Assembly: GCF_030504645.1 (NCBI RefSeq)
Contig: NZ_JAUKWQ010000001.1
Coordinates: forward strand, 1,178,001 to 1,242,000
Direction: 5' to 3'
Origin: Rhizobium oryzicola
GTDB lineage: Bacteria; Pseudomonadota; Alphaproteobacteria; Rhizobiales; Rhizobiaceae
DNA: 64,000 nucleotides
Each line of letters begins with the position of its first letter. The first letter of the stretch is position 1. Below the pieces are notes generated by a model, which saw only the letters and a program-made list of their open reading frames with translations, was not told where the DNA came from and made no database searches. Positions 28,128 through 37,289 of this stretch are shown here, in pieces. Made by a program: the position numbers and the translations under genes.

Positions 28128-28262
28128 TTACGATGCCGGCTTCAGGTTCTTGCGCTTCAGCATGGTGGCGGCGGCAACGACGGCCTTGAGCGCGAGCGGG
28201 CGCAGCGGTGCGTGAAGCTGTTCCTGCTTGGCAGGCTGAGCGGCAGTGTTTTCCTTGGTCAT
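28128..28262 (-). CDS. possible 44-residue small protein
   Basis: Short open frame of 44 codons reading MTKENTAAQPAKQEQLH, then PLRPLALKAVVAAATMLKRK. GGGGAAG lies 5 nt before the ATG, a good ribosome site, and the frame fills an otherwise gene-free 385-bp gap. No homologous family comes to mind, and the length is small enough to arise by chance. Basic C-terminus. Confidence 0.4.
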   Translation of the reverse strand: MTKENTAAQPAKQEQLHAPLRPLALKAVVAAATMLKRKNLKPAS

Positions 28263-28471
28263 GTTCTCTTCCCCAGACGATTAGGCGCGATTCAGTTCAA
28301 GTTACTGTGATCGCGCTCTCGCCAGAAAACAGGGCGGAAATTTGTCGGGCAAGAGCGAAAAATCACATCCTGCACATGCACATATTCTACTTGCGCGAAA
28401 GTGTTGTCTGGCTGCATCACAACTACTGCGATGCAGCATGAATGGCGCAATGCAACAACGGAATCAAACGG

Positions 28472-29296
28472 TTAAACGTTGGCGTGATCGTCTTCGATCG
28501 TCAGCGTGCCATAGCGGCGCTTCCAGGCGCGGGCGCTGAAGGGGAGTATGGCAAGGTAAGCCAGTGCCGTCACAACAAGCAGTTCCCAGGTGAAGCTCAT
28601 CAGCAGCGCCACATAGAGCGCCATAGCCAACAGGATCGGCAGCATCAGGTCGCGGCGGATCACGCGCGTTTCAGACTTGCCGGACCAGACGGGGAGGCGG
28701 CTGACCAGCAGATAACCGATCAGCACCGTATAGGCGGTGCTGGCATAGGCCATTCCATGGCTTGGAACGACCCCCAGAAAACCGAGATAGACCGGCAGCA
28801 GCACCAGCATTGCGCCCATGGGTGCAGGCACGCCGACAAAGAACTCGCTCTGCCATTTCGCCTTGTATTCACGCTCCGCCATCACGTTGAAGCGTGCGAG
28901 CCTCAAGCCTGCGCCGATGGCGTACATGAGTGCCGCGATCCAACCGATCGAGCCGGCCTGATCGAGAACGAACAGATAGAGGACGAGTGCGGGGGCGACG
29001 CCGAAATTGACGATATCCGCAAGCGAATCCATCTGTACGCCGAAGCTGGAAGTGGCCTTGAGCGCCCTCGCGACGCGGCCATCGATGCCATCCAGAAATG
29101 CCGCCAGCAGAACCATGGCGACCGCCAGTTCGAACCGGTTCTCGAAGGCGAGGCGAATGCCCGTCAGGCCCGCACAGATGGCAAGCACGGTGATGAGGTT
29201 TGGCACCATCAGCCGCAGGGGAATTTCCCGCAGGCGAGGCCCGCGGGCTGCATCATCATCGCTGGAAGGCCGGGTACGCTGCTCGTCCATCGACAT
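28472..29296 (-). CDS. pssA: CDP-diacylglycerol-serine O-phosphatidyltransferase
   Basis: Integral membrane enzyme that makes phosphatidylserine from CDP-diacylglycerol and serine. The 274-residue product has the CDP-alcohol phosphotransferase motif DG-x2-AR-x8-G-x3-D-x3-D, seen in DGRVARALKATSSFG followed by VQMDSLAD, and 6-8 transmembrane segments. It starts at 29296, 7 bp after the psd stop, in the psd-pssA order standard for rhizobia. Confidence 0.96.
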   Translation of the reverse strand: MSMDEQRTRPSSDDDAARGPRLREIPLRLMVPNLITVLAICAGLTGIRLAFENRFELAVAMVLLAAFLDGIDGRVARALKATSSFGVQMDSLADIVNFGVAPALVLYLFVLDQAGSIGWIAALMYAIGAGLRLARFNVMAEREYKAKWQSEFFVGVPAPMGAMLVLLPVYLGFLGVVPSHGMAYASTAYTVLIGYLLVSRLPVWSGKSETRVIRRDLMLPILLAMALYVALLMSFTWELLVVTALAYLAILPFSARAWKRRYGTLTIEDDHANV

Positions 29297-29303
29297 GCTT
29301 TCT

Positions 29304-30020
29304 TCAGTTGCGGCGGCTGAGGATCGGGCCCTTGGCCGAACCGAATTCTGCCAGCACGGTTTCGCCGCAGATGGTGCGCTGGCCGAGCGAGACACGCGCC
29401 TGACCGCCTGCGGGCACATAGACATCCAGGCGCGAACCGAAGCGGATGAGGCCAAAACGCTCGCCGGCATCCAGCGGCTCGTTCGGATGCGCAAAGCAGA
29501 GAATGCGGCGTGCGACGAGGCCGGCGATCTGTACCACGCCTACCTTGCCATGCTTGCTTTCGATGACGAGGCCATTGCGCTCGTTGTCGCTGCTGGCCTT
29601 GTCCAGTTCGGCATTAATGAACTGGCCGGGGCGATAGACGATCTGGGTGATACGGCCACGCACAGGCGAACGGTTCACGTGGCAATCGAACACGTTCATG
29701 AACACGGAAATCCGCAGCAGCGGTTCGTTGCCGAGTTCCAGTTCCGCCGGCGGAACCACCATGGCAACAGACGACACGCGGCCATCGGCAGGGCTCAGGA
29801 TCAGATCATCATCCTGCGGGATCACACGCTCAGGGTCACGGAAGAAATAGGCGCACCAGAGCGTCAGCACGAGGCCGATCCAGAACAGCGGCGCCGCAAT
29901 CAGTCCCAACAGCAGGGATGCCACGAAGAAAGCGAGCACAAAGACATAGCCTTCCTTGTGAATTGGGACGAGCGTGTTGCGGATGGTGTCCAGCAGATTG
30001 ATCAAGAACGGTGTCTCCAT
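29304..30020 (-). CDS. psd: phosphatidylserine decarboxylase (short form)
   Basis: Converts phosphatidylserine to phosphatidylethanolamine, working right after pssA. The 238-residue proenzyme has two N-terminal membrane helices (about 25-60), the [11 protein letters not shown] segment, and an RFGSRLD site where self-cleavage should make the pyruvoyl group from Ser196. The short length and GS processing site are those of PSD-A type enzymes. The ATG at 30020 is used rather than an in-frame start at 30092. Confidence 0.95.
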   Translation of the reverse strand: METPFLINLLDTIRNTLVPIHKEGYVFVLAFFVASLLLGLIAAPLFWIGLVLTLWCAYFFRDPERVIPQDDDLILSPADGRVSSVAMVVPPAELELGNEPLLRISVFMNVFDCHVNRSPVRGRITQIVYRPGQFINAELDKASSDNERNGLVIESKHGKVGVVQIAGLVARRILCFAHPNEPLDAGERFGLIRFGSRLDVYVPAGGQARVSLGQRTICGETVLAEFGSAKGPILSRRN

Positions 30021-30151
30021 GGGATCGGTCGTTTTCGACCCGATTAGGTACAGGCAAACCGTTTTGGGGGCAATGCGGTTCTGAAGTCCCAAGGCCGCCG
30101 TCAGAAGCGCAAACCTGTGGACGCTTTCTCAAAACCGCGGTTCAACCCTCT

Positions 30152-30940
30152 TCAGGCGTTAAAACCACCCGGCAAGGCATCGATCTGGCGCGACACGATC
30201 GGCCACCAGATATCGAAATCACAGACCTGGCCATGGCCGAGATTCGGCAGAAGCGTGAGCGAGATGCGCTCTGACGCCTTAGGATGCTTATCTGCGAGTG
30301 TTGCCTTGAAGCGTTCGGCCCCATCGGGAGGAATGTGGTCGTCGGCAGCGCCGCAGATGAAATGCAGCGCCGGGGCACGTGCATAGGCGTCAGGATGCGT
30401 CAGCGGGTCCAGATGCTCATAGAAGAACTGTGCAGTAAGATCCGCATCGCCCGTCGCCTGCAACTGGCTCATGTCGCGCAGGTCATGCATGCCGGGCCGC
30501 TTCCAGTCCGGCGCCGAGCCGACGGCGATCACATGCGAGATCCGGGCATCCAGCCCGGCAGCGGCGACGGCAATATCACCGCCCATGGAAAGCCCGCTCA
30601 TGAAAACCGGTGCTTGCAACTGAAATTCGCCCAAGGCCCAGTCGATCAGTCGCGGCACATCGAGCGTGGTTTGCCCGAGGATCGGCCACATATGGCGCCG
30701 GAAATTGCCGAACACGCGGGCGAAACGCTGCCGCCCGTCTTCAAACCCGCGCTCTCCGTGCTGGAAGGCGTCCATGCTGACCGCGACGAAACCCTTCGCG
30801 GCAAGCGCCTCCAGAATTGGCAGCGTGTGTTCCTTCGTCTGGCTGAAGGCATGCAGATGAATGAACAGCCCGCGCGGGGTGCCTTCAGGCAGAACGGCAA
30901 TGACGGGAAGACCTTCCGGCGTGCGCTGTGCTGTCGTCAT
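30152..30940 (-). CDS. alpha/beta hydrolase (dienelactone hydrolase-like)
   Basis: Hydrolase of 262 residues, substrate unknown. The nucleophile elbow is MSGLSMGGD (Ser118); the C-terminal part has ICGAADDHIPPDGAE with an acidic residue and LPNLGHGQV with a histidine, completing a triad. It lacks a signal peptide. It is divergent from the kinase-like gene. Confidence 0.86.
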   Translation of the reverse strand: MTTAQRTPEGLPVIAVLPEGTPRGLFIHLHAFSQTKEHTLPILEALAAKGFVAVSMDAFQHGERGFEDGRQRFARVFGNFRRHMWPILGQTTLDVPRLIDWALGEFQLQAPVFMSGLSMGGDIAVAAAGLDARISHVIAVGSAPDWKRPGMHDLRDMSQLQATGDADLTAQFFYEHLDPLTHPDAYARAPALHFICGAADDHIPPDGAERFKATLADKHPKASERISLTLLPNLGHGQVCDFDIWWPIVSRQIDALPGGFNA

Positions 30941-31103
30941 CAGATGTCCCTCCCGATGTCAGTTTCTGAAGGAGTACCGGCTTGGAAGATGTGGTGCAAT
31001 CTCATCGCCATTGGTCGAGAGCATATGGAAAAGGCCTTGTCCGAATTCTGTGTTGGTTTGGCGTTAAAGGCATCGCTGTGTAAGGCTCAGGCAGGAGGTT
31101 GCA

Positions 31104-31633
31104 ATGGGCGTCAGAAACTATCTGATTGAAGGTGTCTCGGGCACCGGCAAGACGTCGGTGGCAACTGAACTCCAGCGCCGCGGTTTTCATGTCATCCATG
31201 GCGACCGAGAGCTTGCCTACAAGGGCGACCCGGAGACGGGCGCGCCGTTGGATGAGGCAAGCGTTTCGCAGGGGAGCGCCGAAGTCACCTTCGGTCACAG
31301 GCATCATGTGTGGCCCGTGGAAAGGGTCCAAGCGTTGATCGCGGACAAAAGCCATCCGGTGACCTTTTTTGCGGCGGCTCGCGTAACTTTCACCAGTTCA
31401 TCCATCTGTTCGACGGCGTTTTCGTTCTGGATGTGGACAGGCAAACGCTTCAGCAGCGGCTGGAGATGAGGCCAGAGGACGAGTTCGGCGGCAGACCGAA
31501 TGAACGAGACTTCGTGATGCACCTGCATGCGACAAAGGAAGACACGCCCACCAATGCAACGGTTATAGACGCTGCAATGCCGTTGGAAGCTGTTGTTGAT
31601 GATATCCTCTCAGCGCTGGACGCCACCGAATAG
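31104..31633 (+). pseudogene. P-loop nucleoside-kinase-like gene with a frameshift
   Basis: The gene starts with a good AGGAGG site 5 nt before ATG 31104 and encodes MGVRNYLIEGVSGTGKTSVA with a Walker A P-loop. Around 31365-31370 the frame changes: frame 1 reads to DKSHPVTFF and then becomes unrelated, while the continuation CGGSRNFHQFIHLFDGVFVL is in the -1 frame and runs to a stop at 31633. One extra T in the six-T run at 31365-31370 would restore a continuous protein of about 176 residues. It may be a pseudogene, a sequencing error, or a slippage site. Function: small nucleotide-binding ATPase of unknown substrate. Confidence 0.75.
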
Positions 31634-31639
31634 GCTGTC

Positions 31640-33526
31640 TCACCCCGCAGGCTGGCCGCGCACCAAGACGCCCAGATCATCGCTCTCGCGCACCTGCCGC
31701 AGATGTTCTTCCGCCTGGGTTGCCTCGCGCTGGCGGTTCCACATGGAGGCGTAGAGGCCGTTTTGCGCCAGAAGCCCCGCATGCGTGCCGCGTTCGGCGA
31801 TTTCGCCATGGCGCAGCACGATGATCTCGTCGGCATTGATGACGGTGGAGAGCCGGTGCGCGATGACCAGCGTCGTGCGGTTCTTGGAGACGACATCCAG
31901 CGCTGCCTGGATTTCCTGCTCGGTCGTGGTGTCGAGCGCAGACGTTGCCTCGTCGAGAATCAGGATCGGCGGCGCCTTCAGGATGGTGCGGGCAATCGCC
32001 ACGCGCTGCTTTTCGCCGCCCGAAAGTTTTAGGCCGCGCTCGCCGACCATGGTGCCGAACCCGTCCGGCAGGTTGCGGATGAAATGGCCGATCTGGGCGA
32101 TATCCGCCGCCGCCATCATCTCGTCATCGGTCGCGCCGAGGCGTCCGTAGCGGATGTTGTAGGCAATCGAGTCGTTGAACAGCACCGTATCCTGCGGCAC
32201 CATGCCGATCGCCGCGCGCAGGCTCTTCTGCGTGATATCTCGTACATCCTGCCCGTCGATCGTGACCGAACCCTGTTGCACATCGTAGAAGCGATAGAGC
32301 AGGCGGGAGATGGTGGATTTGCCGGCACCCGAGGGGCCGACGATGGCGACGGTCTTGCCGGCCGGCACCTCGAAGGAAACGCCCTTCAGGATCTGCCGCT
32401 CAGGGTCGTAGGCGAAGTGCACATCCTTGAAGGCGATGCTGCCCTGCTGGATGGCAAGCGGCTTCGCATCGGGCTTGTCCACCACTTCGGCCTCGACTTC
32501 CAGCAGGTCGAACATCTGCTCGATATCGGTCAGGCCCTGGCGGATTTCGCGATAGACGAAACCGATGAAGTTGAGCGGCACGGACAGCTGGATCAGAAGC
32601 GCGTTGACGAAGACGAAATCGCCGATCGTCTGTTCGCCGCGTTGCACGGCGAGCGCCGACATCACCATCATGACCGTGGTGCCGAGGCCAAAGATCACGC
32701 CCTGACCGAAGTTCAGCCAGCCGAGCGAAGTCCATACTTCCGTCGCGGCTTTCTCGTAGCGTGCCATGGAGGCATCGAAGCGTTTTGCCTCCATGTCCTC
32801 ATTGCCGAAATACTTGACCGTCTCGAAGTTCAGAAGCGAGTCGATCGCCTTGGTGTTGGCGTCCGTGTCGCTGGCATTCATCGAGCGGCGGATGGCGATG
32901 CGCCAGTCGCTGGCGCGGACCGTAAACCACACATAGGCCCAGACGGTGATGGCGGTAATCAGCACGTAGGAGAAGCCATAGGCCTTCCAGAAGATCACGG
33001 CCGTCAGCAGGAACTCGACCAGCGTCGGCACGGAGTTCAGGATGGTGAAGCGAACGATGGTTTCGATGCCCTTGGTGCCACGCTCGATGATGCGGGACAA
33101 GCCGCCCGTCTTGCGCTCCAGATGAAAGCGCAGCGACAGCTGGTGCATATGCACGAAGGTTTTATATGCAAGCTGGCGCACCGCATGCTGGCCGACGCTG
33201 GCAAACATGGAATCGCGCAGCTGATTGAGGCCGAGCTGGATGAGACGGGTCAGGTTATAGGCGATGACGAGCGCGACGGCACCGAGCAGCAGCGTCGGCA
33301 CAAGGCCCGCGAGATCGAGCTTGCCGTTCAGGGCGTCGGTCGACCACTTGAAGAAATAGGGAACACCGATCAGCACCAGCTTGGAAATCAGCAGGAAGAC
33401 TGTGGCCCAGATCACGCGCGCCTTCAGGTCCGCGCGGCCTGCAGGCCACATATAGGGCCACAGGTTGACAAGGGTCGCGAGCGGATTGCTCGAATCCGCG
33501 GAAATGGTCTTCTTGCGATCGTTCAT
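31640..33526 (-). CDS. Atm1-type ABC transporter (AtmA)
   Basis: Half-transporter of 628 residues with fused membrane and ATPase domains, exporting a glutathione-linked or heavy-metal compound as in Atm1/NaAtm1. Six transmembrane segments lie in about 25-320. The ATPase domain has Walker A GPSGAGKST, signature LSGGE and Walker B ILILDEATSALD. The ATG at 33526 is chosen because GGAGG precedes it by 5 nt. It is convergent with the frameshifted gene, with a 6-bp gap. Confidence 0.93.
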   Translation of the reverse strand: MNDRKKTISADSSNPLATLVNLWPYMWPAGRADLKARVIWATVFLLISKLVLIGVPYFFKWSTDALNGKLDLAGLVPTLLLGAVALVIAYNLTRLIQLGLNQLRDSMFASVGQHAVRQLAYKTFVHMHQLSLRFHLERKTGGLSRIIERGTKGIETIVRFTILNSVPTLVEFLLTAVIFWKAYGFSYVLITAITVWAYVWFTVRASDWRIAIRRSMNASDTDANTKAIDSLLNFETVKYFGNEDMEAKRFDASMARYEKAATEVWTSLGWLNFGQGVIFGLGTTVMMVMSALAVQRGEQTIGDFVFVNALLIQLSVPLNFIGFVYREIRQGLTDIEQMFDLLEVEAEVVDKPDAKPLAIQQGSIAFKDVHFAYDPERQILKGVSFEVPAGKTVAIVGPSGAGKSTISRLLYRFYDVQQGSVTIDGQDVRDITQKSLRAAIGMVPQDTVLFNDSIAYNIRYGRLGATDDEMMAAADIAQIGHFIRNLPDGFGTMVGERGLKLSGGEKQRVAIARTILKAPPILILDEATSALDTTTEQEIQAALDVVSKNRTTLVIAHRLSTVINADEIIVLRHGEIAERGTHAGLLAQNGLYASMWNRQREATQAEEHLRQVRESDDLGVLVRGQPAG

Positions 33527-33624
33527 CAGGGCCTCCGAAAGGACGCCCTGCACATAGGATGCCTGCTTCGCTCTGGCAATCGGCAAATCCGGAAAGAGCT
33601 GCCTTCGGCGGAGATGAAGAGGGC

Positions 33625-35478
33625 TTACCCCTTCTTCATCTGTTTGCGATGGATCTTTTCCGCCTCGTCATCAGGCATGGCGTCCTTCGGCACGCCGAAG
33701 ATCTGGCCGGGCTGGATAATGTTCGGATTGGCGATCTGGTCCTGGTTGGCAACATAGATCGTCGTATAGCGAACGCCCTGGCCATAAACGCGGCGGGAAA
33801 TCTGCCATAGCGTGTCGCCGCGGCGGATGATGACGGACGATGCTTCGCTCTGGGTCAGCGGCGCCTGCGCAATGGTTTTCGGCTGGCCTGCATCAGCCTG
33901 CGTCTGAGCGGGGGCAGGAGCCTGCGCCTCGGCAATCGGTGCAGGCTGTGCGTTCGGCAGCATCGGGCCGATAGCCTTGGTCAACATTTCCGAAATCGCA
34001 CCCAAGTTCTTGCCGATCGAATTCACATCGCGCGGCAGGGCATCGAGCGCGGCGAGAGCCTCTGCTGCTGCCTTGGCGGTGTTTTCGGCAATCTGCGCGG
34101 CATTGGCATCAGCGCCTGCCGGTAGGCGATATTCCGTCAGCGACTTCAGCGCGATTGCCACGCCGGAACGGGCGGCCGCGACCTGTTCCGCCGTCGGGAC
34201 ATTGCCATTGGCATACAGGTTGCTCAGAAGCTGGAAGGCGCGGGATGCCTCGTTGCGTAGCTTGTCGAAGGCGCCGCCATCGATAGGAGAAAGCGAAGCG
34301 GAGCCGGACTGCGGAGCATTGGTGGCGACGGCTGCAACCTGCTCGCCGGCCGGGCGATTGAAGGGCACTTCCACGCGCAGCAGCGCCTTGCCGTCATTGC
34401 CGAGCGCATCAACCGCGATCTGATGCTGGCCGACAGATAGCGCAATCCTGCCATCAATCACGAAATGGCCGTCGCCGGTTGCCTGCGCTTCACCCACGGG
34501 TTGGCCATCGGCATAGCCGCGCAGCTTGATGCCGGACTTGGCAATACCCGCGATGAACAGGCGATCGCCTTCGACCTCTACGGCTGATACCTGCAAAGCG
34601 GGCTTTTCGGACGGTGAAGCGGCGGATGGAACCGGTGCATTGGGCTGAACTGCAGCCGTCTGCTGCGGAGCGGCAGCCGGTGTAGAGGGCTGCGCCGGCG
34701 CGGTTGCGGCAGGTGCGGTAGCCACTGGAGCAGAAGTCTGCGCGGCAGGGGCCTGCGCAGGCGCTTCAGGCTTGGGTGCTGCCTGCTGTTGCTGCGGCAC
34801 GGGCGTTGCGCCATTCAGAGCCACGCGTTCCGTCTTGGCAGTCGTCGGCTGGCTACCACCGGGTACGGCAATCAGGCGGCTCGCTTCACCCGGCTTGGTC
34901 ACCATGGCAAGCAGTTCGCCGCCCTTGTTCTGCGGCACGGAAACGGTTGCGACTTCCTGCGACAGCAGAACCTGGCCATCGGGCGCCGTTGCCTTCAGCA
35001 CCAGTTGATGGTCACCGGGGGTGAGCGGCTTGTCGAGGATCGCCACGAATTCGCCGGCCTTGTCCACATCGGTACGGGCAACCACCTGCTCTGCATCCAG
35101 AACTTCCAGCTTGGATTTCGGCTCGGCGCGACCGGCGATAACGGCGGAGCCATCCGGCTCGACGCGGAGGACGTCAAAGGTCGGCAGAATGCGTTCCGCC
35201 TTGGCGGTCTGCTGAGGCTGAGGCACTGCAGCCGGCTTCTGTTGTGCGGGGGGTGCGGTCTGTGTGGGCGCCGTCGTATTCGGCTTCTGGTCCACCAGTT
35301 CGCGTGCGGCATCACCGCCCTTGGTTACGGCGTCCTTCACTTCCTTGCCGGCAGTATTGATTGCCTCGCCAACCGGTTTCTCGCCGCCCGATATACGGGG
35401 CAGCACGAAGAAGACCATCAGGACGGTCGCGATGGCGAGAACGGAAATTGCCAGCCAGCCGGCACGGTTCTTGAGCAT
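33625..35478 (-). CDS. LysM domain membrane-anchored protein
   Basis: Envelope protein of 617 residues. An N-terminal transmembrane anchor (about 7-27) is followed by a low-complexity alanine/proline/glutamine/threonine-rich stretch (about 60-95 and 225-310), repeated short beta-type domains with the pattern V-x-G-x-A-x-x-x-S (for example GSAVIAGRAEPKSKLEV and LFIAGIAKSGIKLRGY), and a C-terminal LysM (about 550-600, RRGDTLWQISRRVYG) that should bind peptidoglycan. Role unknown; the shape is an anchored cell-wall binding protein. Confidence 0.88.
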   Translation of the reverse strand: MLKNRAGWLAISVLAIATVLMVFFVLPRISGGEKPVGEAINTAGKEVKDAVTKGGDAARELVDQKPNTTAPTQTAPPAQQKPAAVPQPQQTAKAERILPTFDVLRVEPDGSAVIAGRAEPKSKLEVLDAEQVVARTDVDKAGEFVAILDKPLTPGDHQLVLKATAPDGQVLLSQEVATVSVPQNKGGELLAMVTKPGEASRLIAVPGGSQPTTAKTERVALNGATPVPQQQQAAPKPEAPAQAPAAQTSAPVATAPAATAPAQPSTPAAAPQQTAAVQPNAPVPSAASPSEKPALQVSAVEVEGDRLFIAGIAKSGIKLRGYADGQPVGEAQATGDGHFVIDGRIALSVGQHQIAVDALGNDGKALLRVEVPFNRPAGEQVAAVATNAPQSGSASLSPIDGGAFDKLRNEASRAFQLLSNLYANGNVPTAEQVAAARSGVAIALKSLTEYRLPAGADANAAQIAENTAKAAAEALAALDALPRDVNSIGKNLGAISEMLTKAIGPMLPNAQPAPIAEAQAPAPAQTQADAGQPKTIAQAPLTQSEASSVIIRRGDTLWQISRRVYGQGVRYTTIYVANQDQIANPNIIQPGQIFGVPKDAMPDDEAEKIHRKQMKKG

Positions 35479-35645
35479 TCTTAATCTCTCCTGACGGACC
35501 CCGTCACATTGTTATCGGATACAGGTTTCACTCTGCGTTAACAAGTATTTCGGGGTATGCACGCTTGCTCTTGGTCTGATTTCCCGTCACTTTTCGTTGC
35601 CGGCTGTATCAATGGCCGGCGATTTCATCCCATACGGAGAAAGTT

Positions 35646-36251
35646 GTGCCAGTTCGATCCATCTGCGCCTATTGCGGCTCCCAGCCCGGTCGTGATCCAG
35701 CCTATGTTGCAGCCGGCAGAAGCCTCGGCAAATCCATTGCCACCCATGGCCTGCGACTCGTTTACGGGGGTGGCACCAAGGGTATCATGGGTGCGGTCGC
35801 ATCCGGCGTTCTCTCGCACGGCGGTCAGGTCACCGGAATCATCCCTGAATTTCTTGTCGATATGGAGGCAACCCGCCATTCCCTGGGGCAGCTCAACGAG
35901 TTGATCATCACGGCCGATATGCATGAACGCAAACACAAGATGTTCGAGCGTGCGGATGCCTTCGTGACGCTTCCCGGCGGCATCGGCACATTGGAAGAGA
36001 TCGTCGAGATCATGACCTGGGCGCAGCTAGGCCGTCACGGCAAGCCGATGGTGTTTGCCAATATCGGCGGCTTCTGGAACCCGATGCTGGAATTGATCGA
36101 TCACATGAAGGCGCAGGGCTTCATCCACAATGCCAATCTGGTGAAGCCGCTCGTTATCGACAATGTGGACGATATCGTGCCGGCCATTCTGGACGCCTGG
36201 GCGGAGCAGGACATTGACGAAGGACGTCAAGAGGTTATCGACAAGCTTTGA
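35646..36251 (+). CDS. LOG family protein (TIGR00730)
   Basis: Rossmann-fold protein of 201 residues of the cytokinin riboside 5-prime-monophosphate phosphoribohydrolase family (LOG). The signature is seen as GGGTKGIMGAV (about 41-51) and PGGIGTLEEI (about 110-119), with a conserved Arg/Glu set. It likely hydrolyses nucleotide monophosphates; whether it makes cytokinin is not known. The start is GTG at 35646 with GGAG upstream. Confidence 0.92.
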   Translation: MPVRSICAYCGSQPGRDPAYVAAGRSLGKSIATHGLRLVYGGGTKGIMGAVASGVLSHGGQVTGIIPEFLVDMEATRHSLGQLNELIITADMHERKHKMFERADAFVTLPGGIGTLEEIVEIMTWAQLGRHGKPMVFANIGGFWNPMLELIDHMKAQGFIHNANLVKPLVIDNVDDIVPAILDAWAEQDIDEGRQEVIDKL

Positions 36252-36273
36252 ATCGATCCCTGATGACGATCCG

Positions 36274-37188
36274 TCAGCTGCGGGCGCGGTAGGCCTGCAG
36301 CATGGACCAGCTGTAGAGGCCGAGTGCCGACCAGATCAGCACGAAGGAAAACAGCTTCACCGGGCTCATCGGTTCCTGGAATACGAAAACCGCCAGCAGG
36401 AAGATGATCGTCGGCGTCATGTACTGCATGATGCCGATGGTCGACAGCCTGAGCAGCTTGGCGGCATTGGCGTAGATCATCAGCGGCACGGCGGTGGCGA
36501 GACCGGCCGAGGCCAGCAGCCAGGTGTCGGTGGTCGTGCCGTGGGTGAAGTGCCCGATGCCGCTGCCTTCCAGCCACAGGATATAGGGGAGGGCGGGAAC
36601 GCTGAGGATCGCCACCTCGAGGAAGAAACCCTGATTCGGTCCAACAGGCAGCGTCTTGCGCAGGAAGCCGTAAATGCCCCAGCTGAAGGTGAGCGTCAGC
36701 GAAATCCAGGGCAGCCGCCCCGCATCCCAAGTCAGGATGCCGACGGCCACGAAGGCGAGCACGATGGCGCCCATTTGCACAGGCGCCAACCGCTCCTTCA
36801 GGAGGATGGCCCCCAGCAGGATGCTGAATAGCGGATTGATGAAATAGCCGAGCGCTCCTTCGATCGCATGCCCGGAGCCAACCGCGTAGACGTAGGTGCA
36901 CCAGTTGATGGTGATGAGGCTGGCCGTGACTGTTGCCATCACCATGGTGCGCGGCGATTTCAGCGCTGCCCGAATGTCGCCGAACCGGCGCGTTACCAGC
37001 AGGATCAGGGCCGCGAAGGGCAGGGACCAGACGACGCGATGCGCCAGCACCTCGAACGGGGAGATGTGGCCGAGCGCCTTCAGGTACAGCGGAAGAACGC
37101 CCCACAGGCCATAGGCGGCCAGTGCATAGGCAAAGCCCTTGGGCGAATCGCCGGAGTGCTGCTGCACGGTTGCTGTTTCTGTCGCCAT
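36274..37188 (-). CDS. rarD: RarD-like EamA permease
   Basis: Inner-membrane protein of 304 residues with ten predicted transmembrane segments, matching the RarD group: AYGLWGVLPLYLKAL near the start and INWCTYVYAV in the middle. Transport substrate unknown. The ATG at 37188 has AAGGG upstream; an in-frame ATG at 37221 lacks a site. It is convergent with the LOG gene. Confidence 0.9.
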   Translation of the reverse strand: MATETATVQQHSGDSPKGFAYALAAYGLWGVLPLYLKALGHISPFEVLAHRVVWSLPFAALILLVTRRFGDIRAALKSPRTMVMATVTASLITINWCTYVYAVGSGHAIEGALGYFINPLFSILLGAILLKERLAPVQMGAIVLAFVAVGILTWDAGRLPWISLTLTFSWGIYGFLRKTLPVGPNQGFFLEVAILSVPALPYILWLEGSGIGHFTHGTTTDTWLLASAGLATAVPLMIYANAAKLLRLSTIGIMQYMTPTIIFLLAVFVFQEPMSPVKLFSFVLIWSALGLYSWSMLQAYRARS

Positions 37189-37289
37189 CTTATGTGACCC
37201 TTTGCTGATTGAGGCTTCCATAGGCTCGATTGGCTATCCAAGCCAATTCATTCCGTTGGGGTTCGCATCAATCCTATTCATTCCAGGGG

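Noticed and set aside
32084..33757. 557-codon plus-strand open frame opposite the Atm1-type transporter
   Set aside because: Shadow of the ABC gene; composition is histidine/aspartate-rich without any domain.
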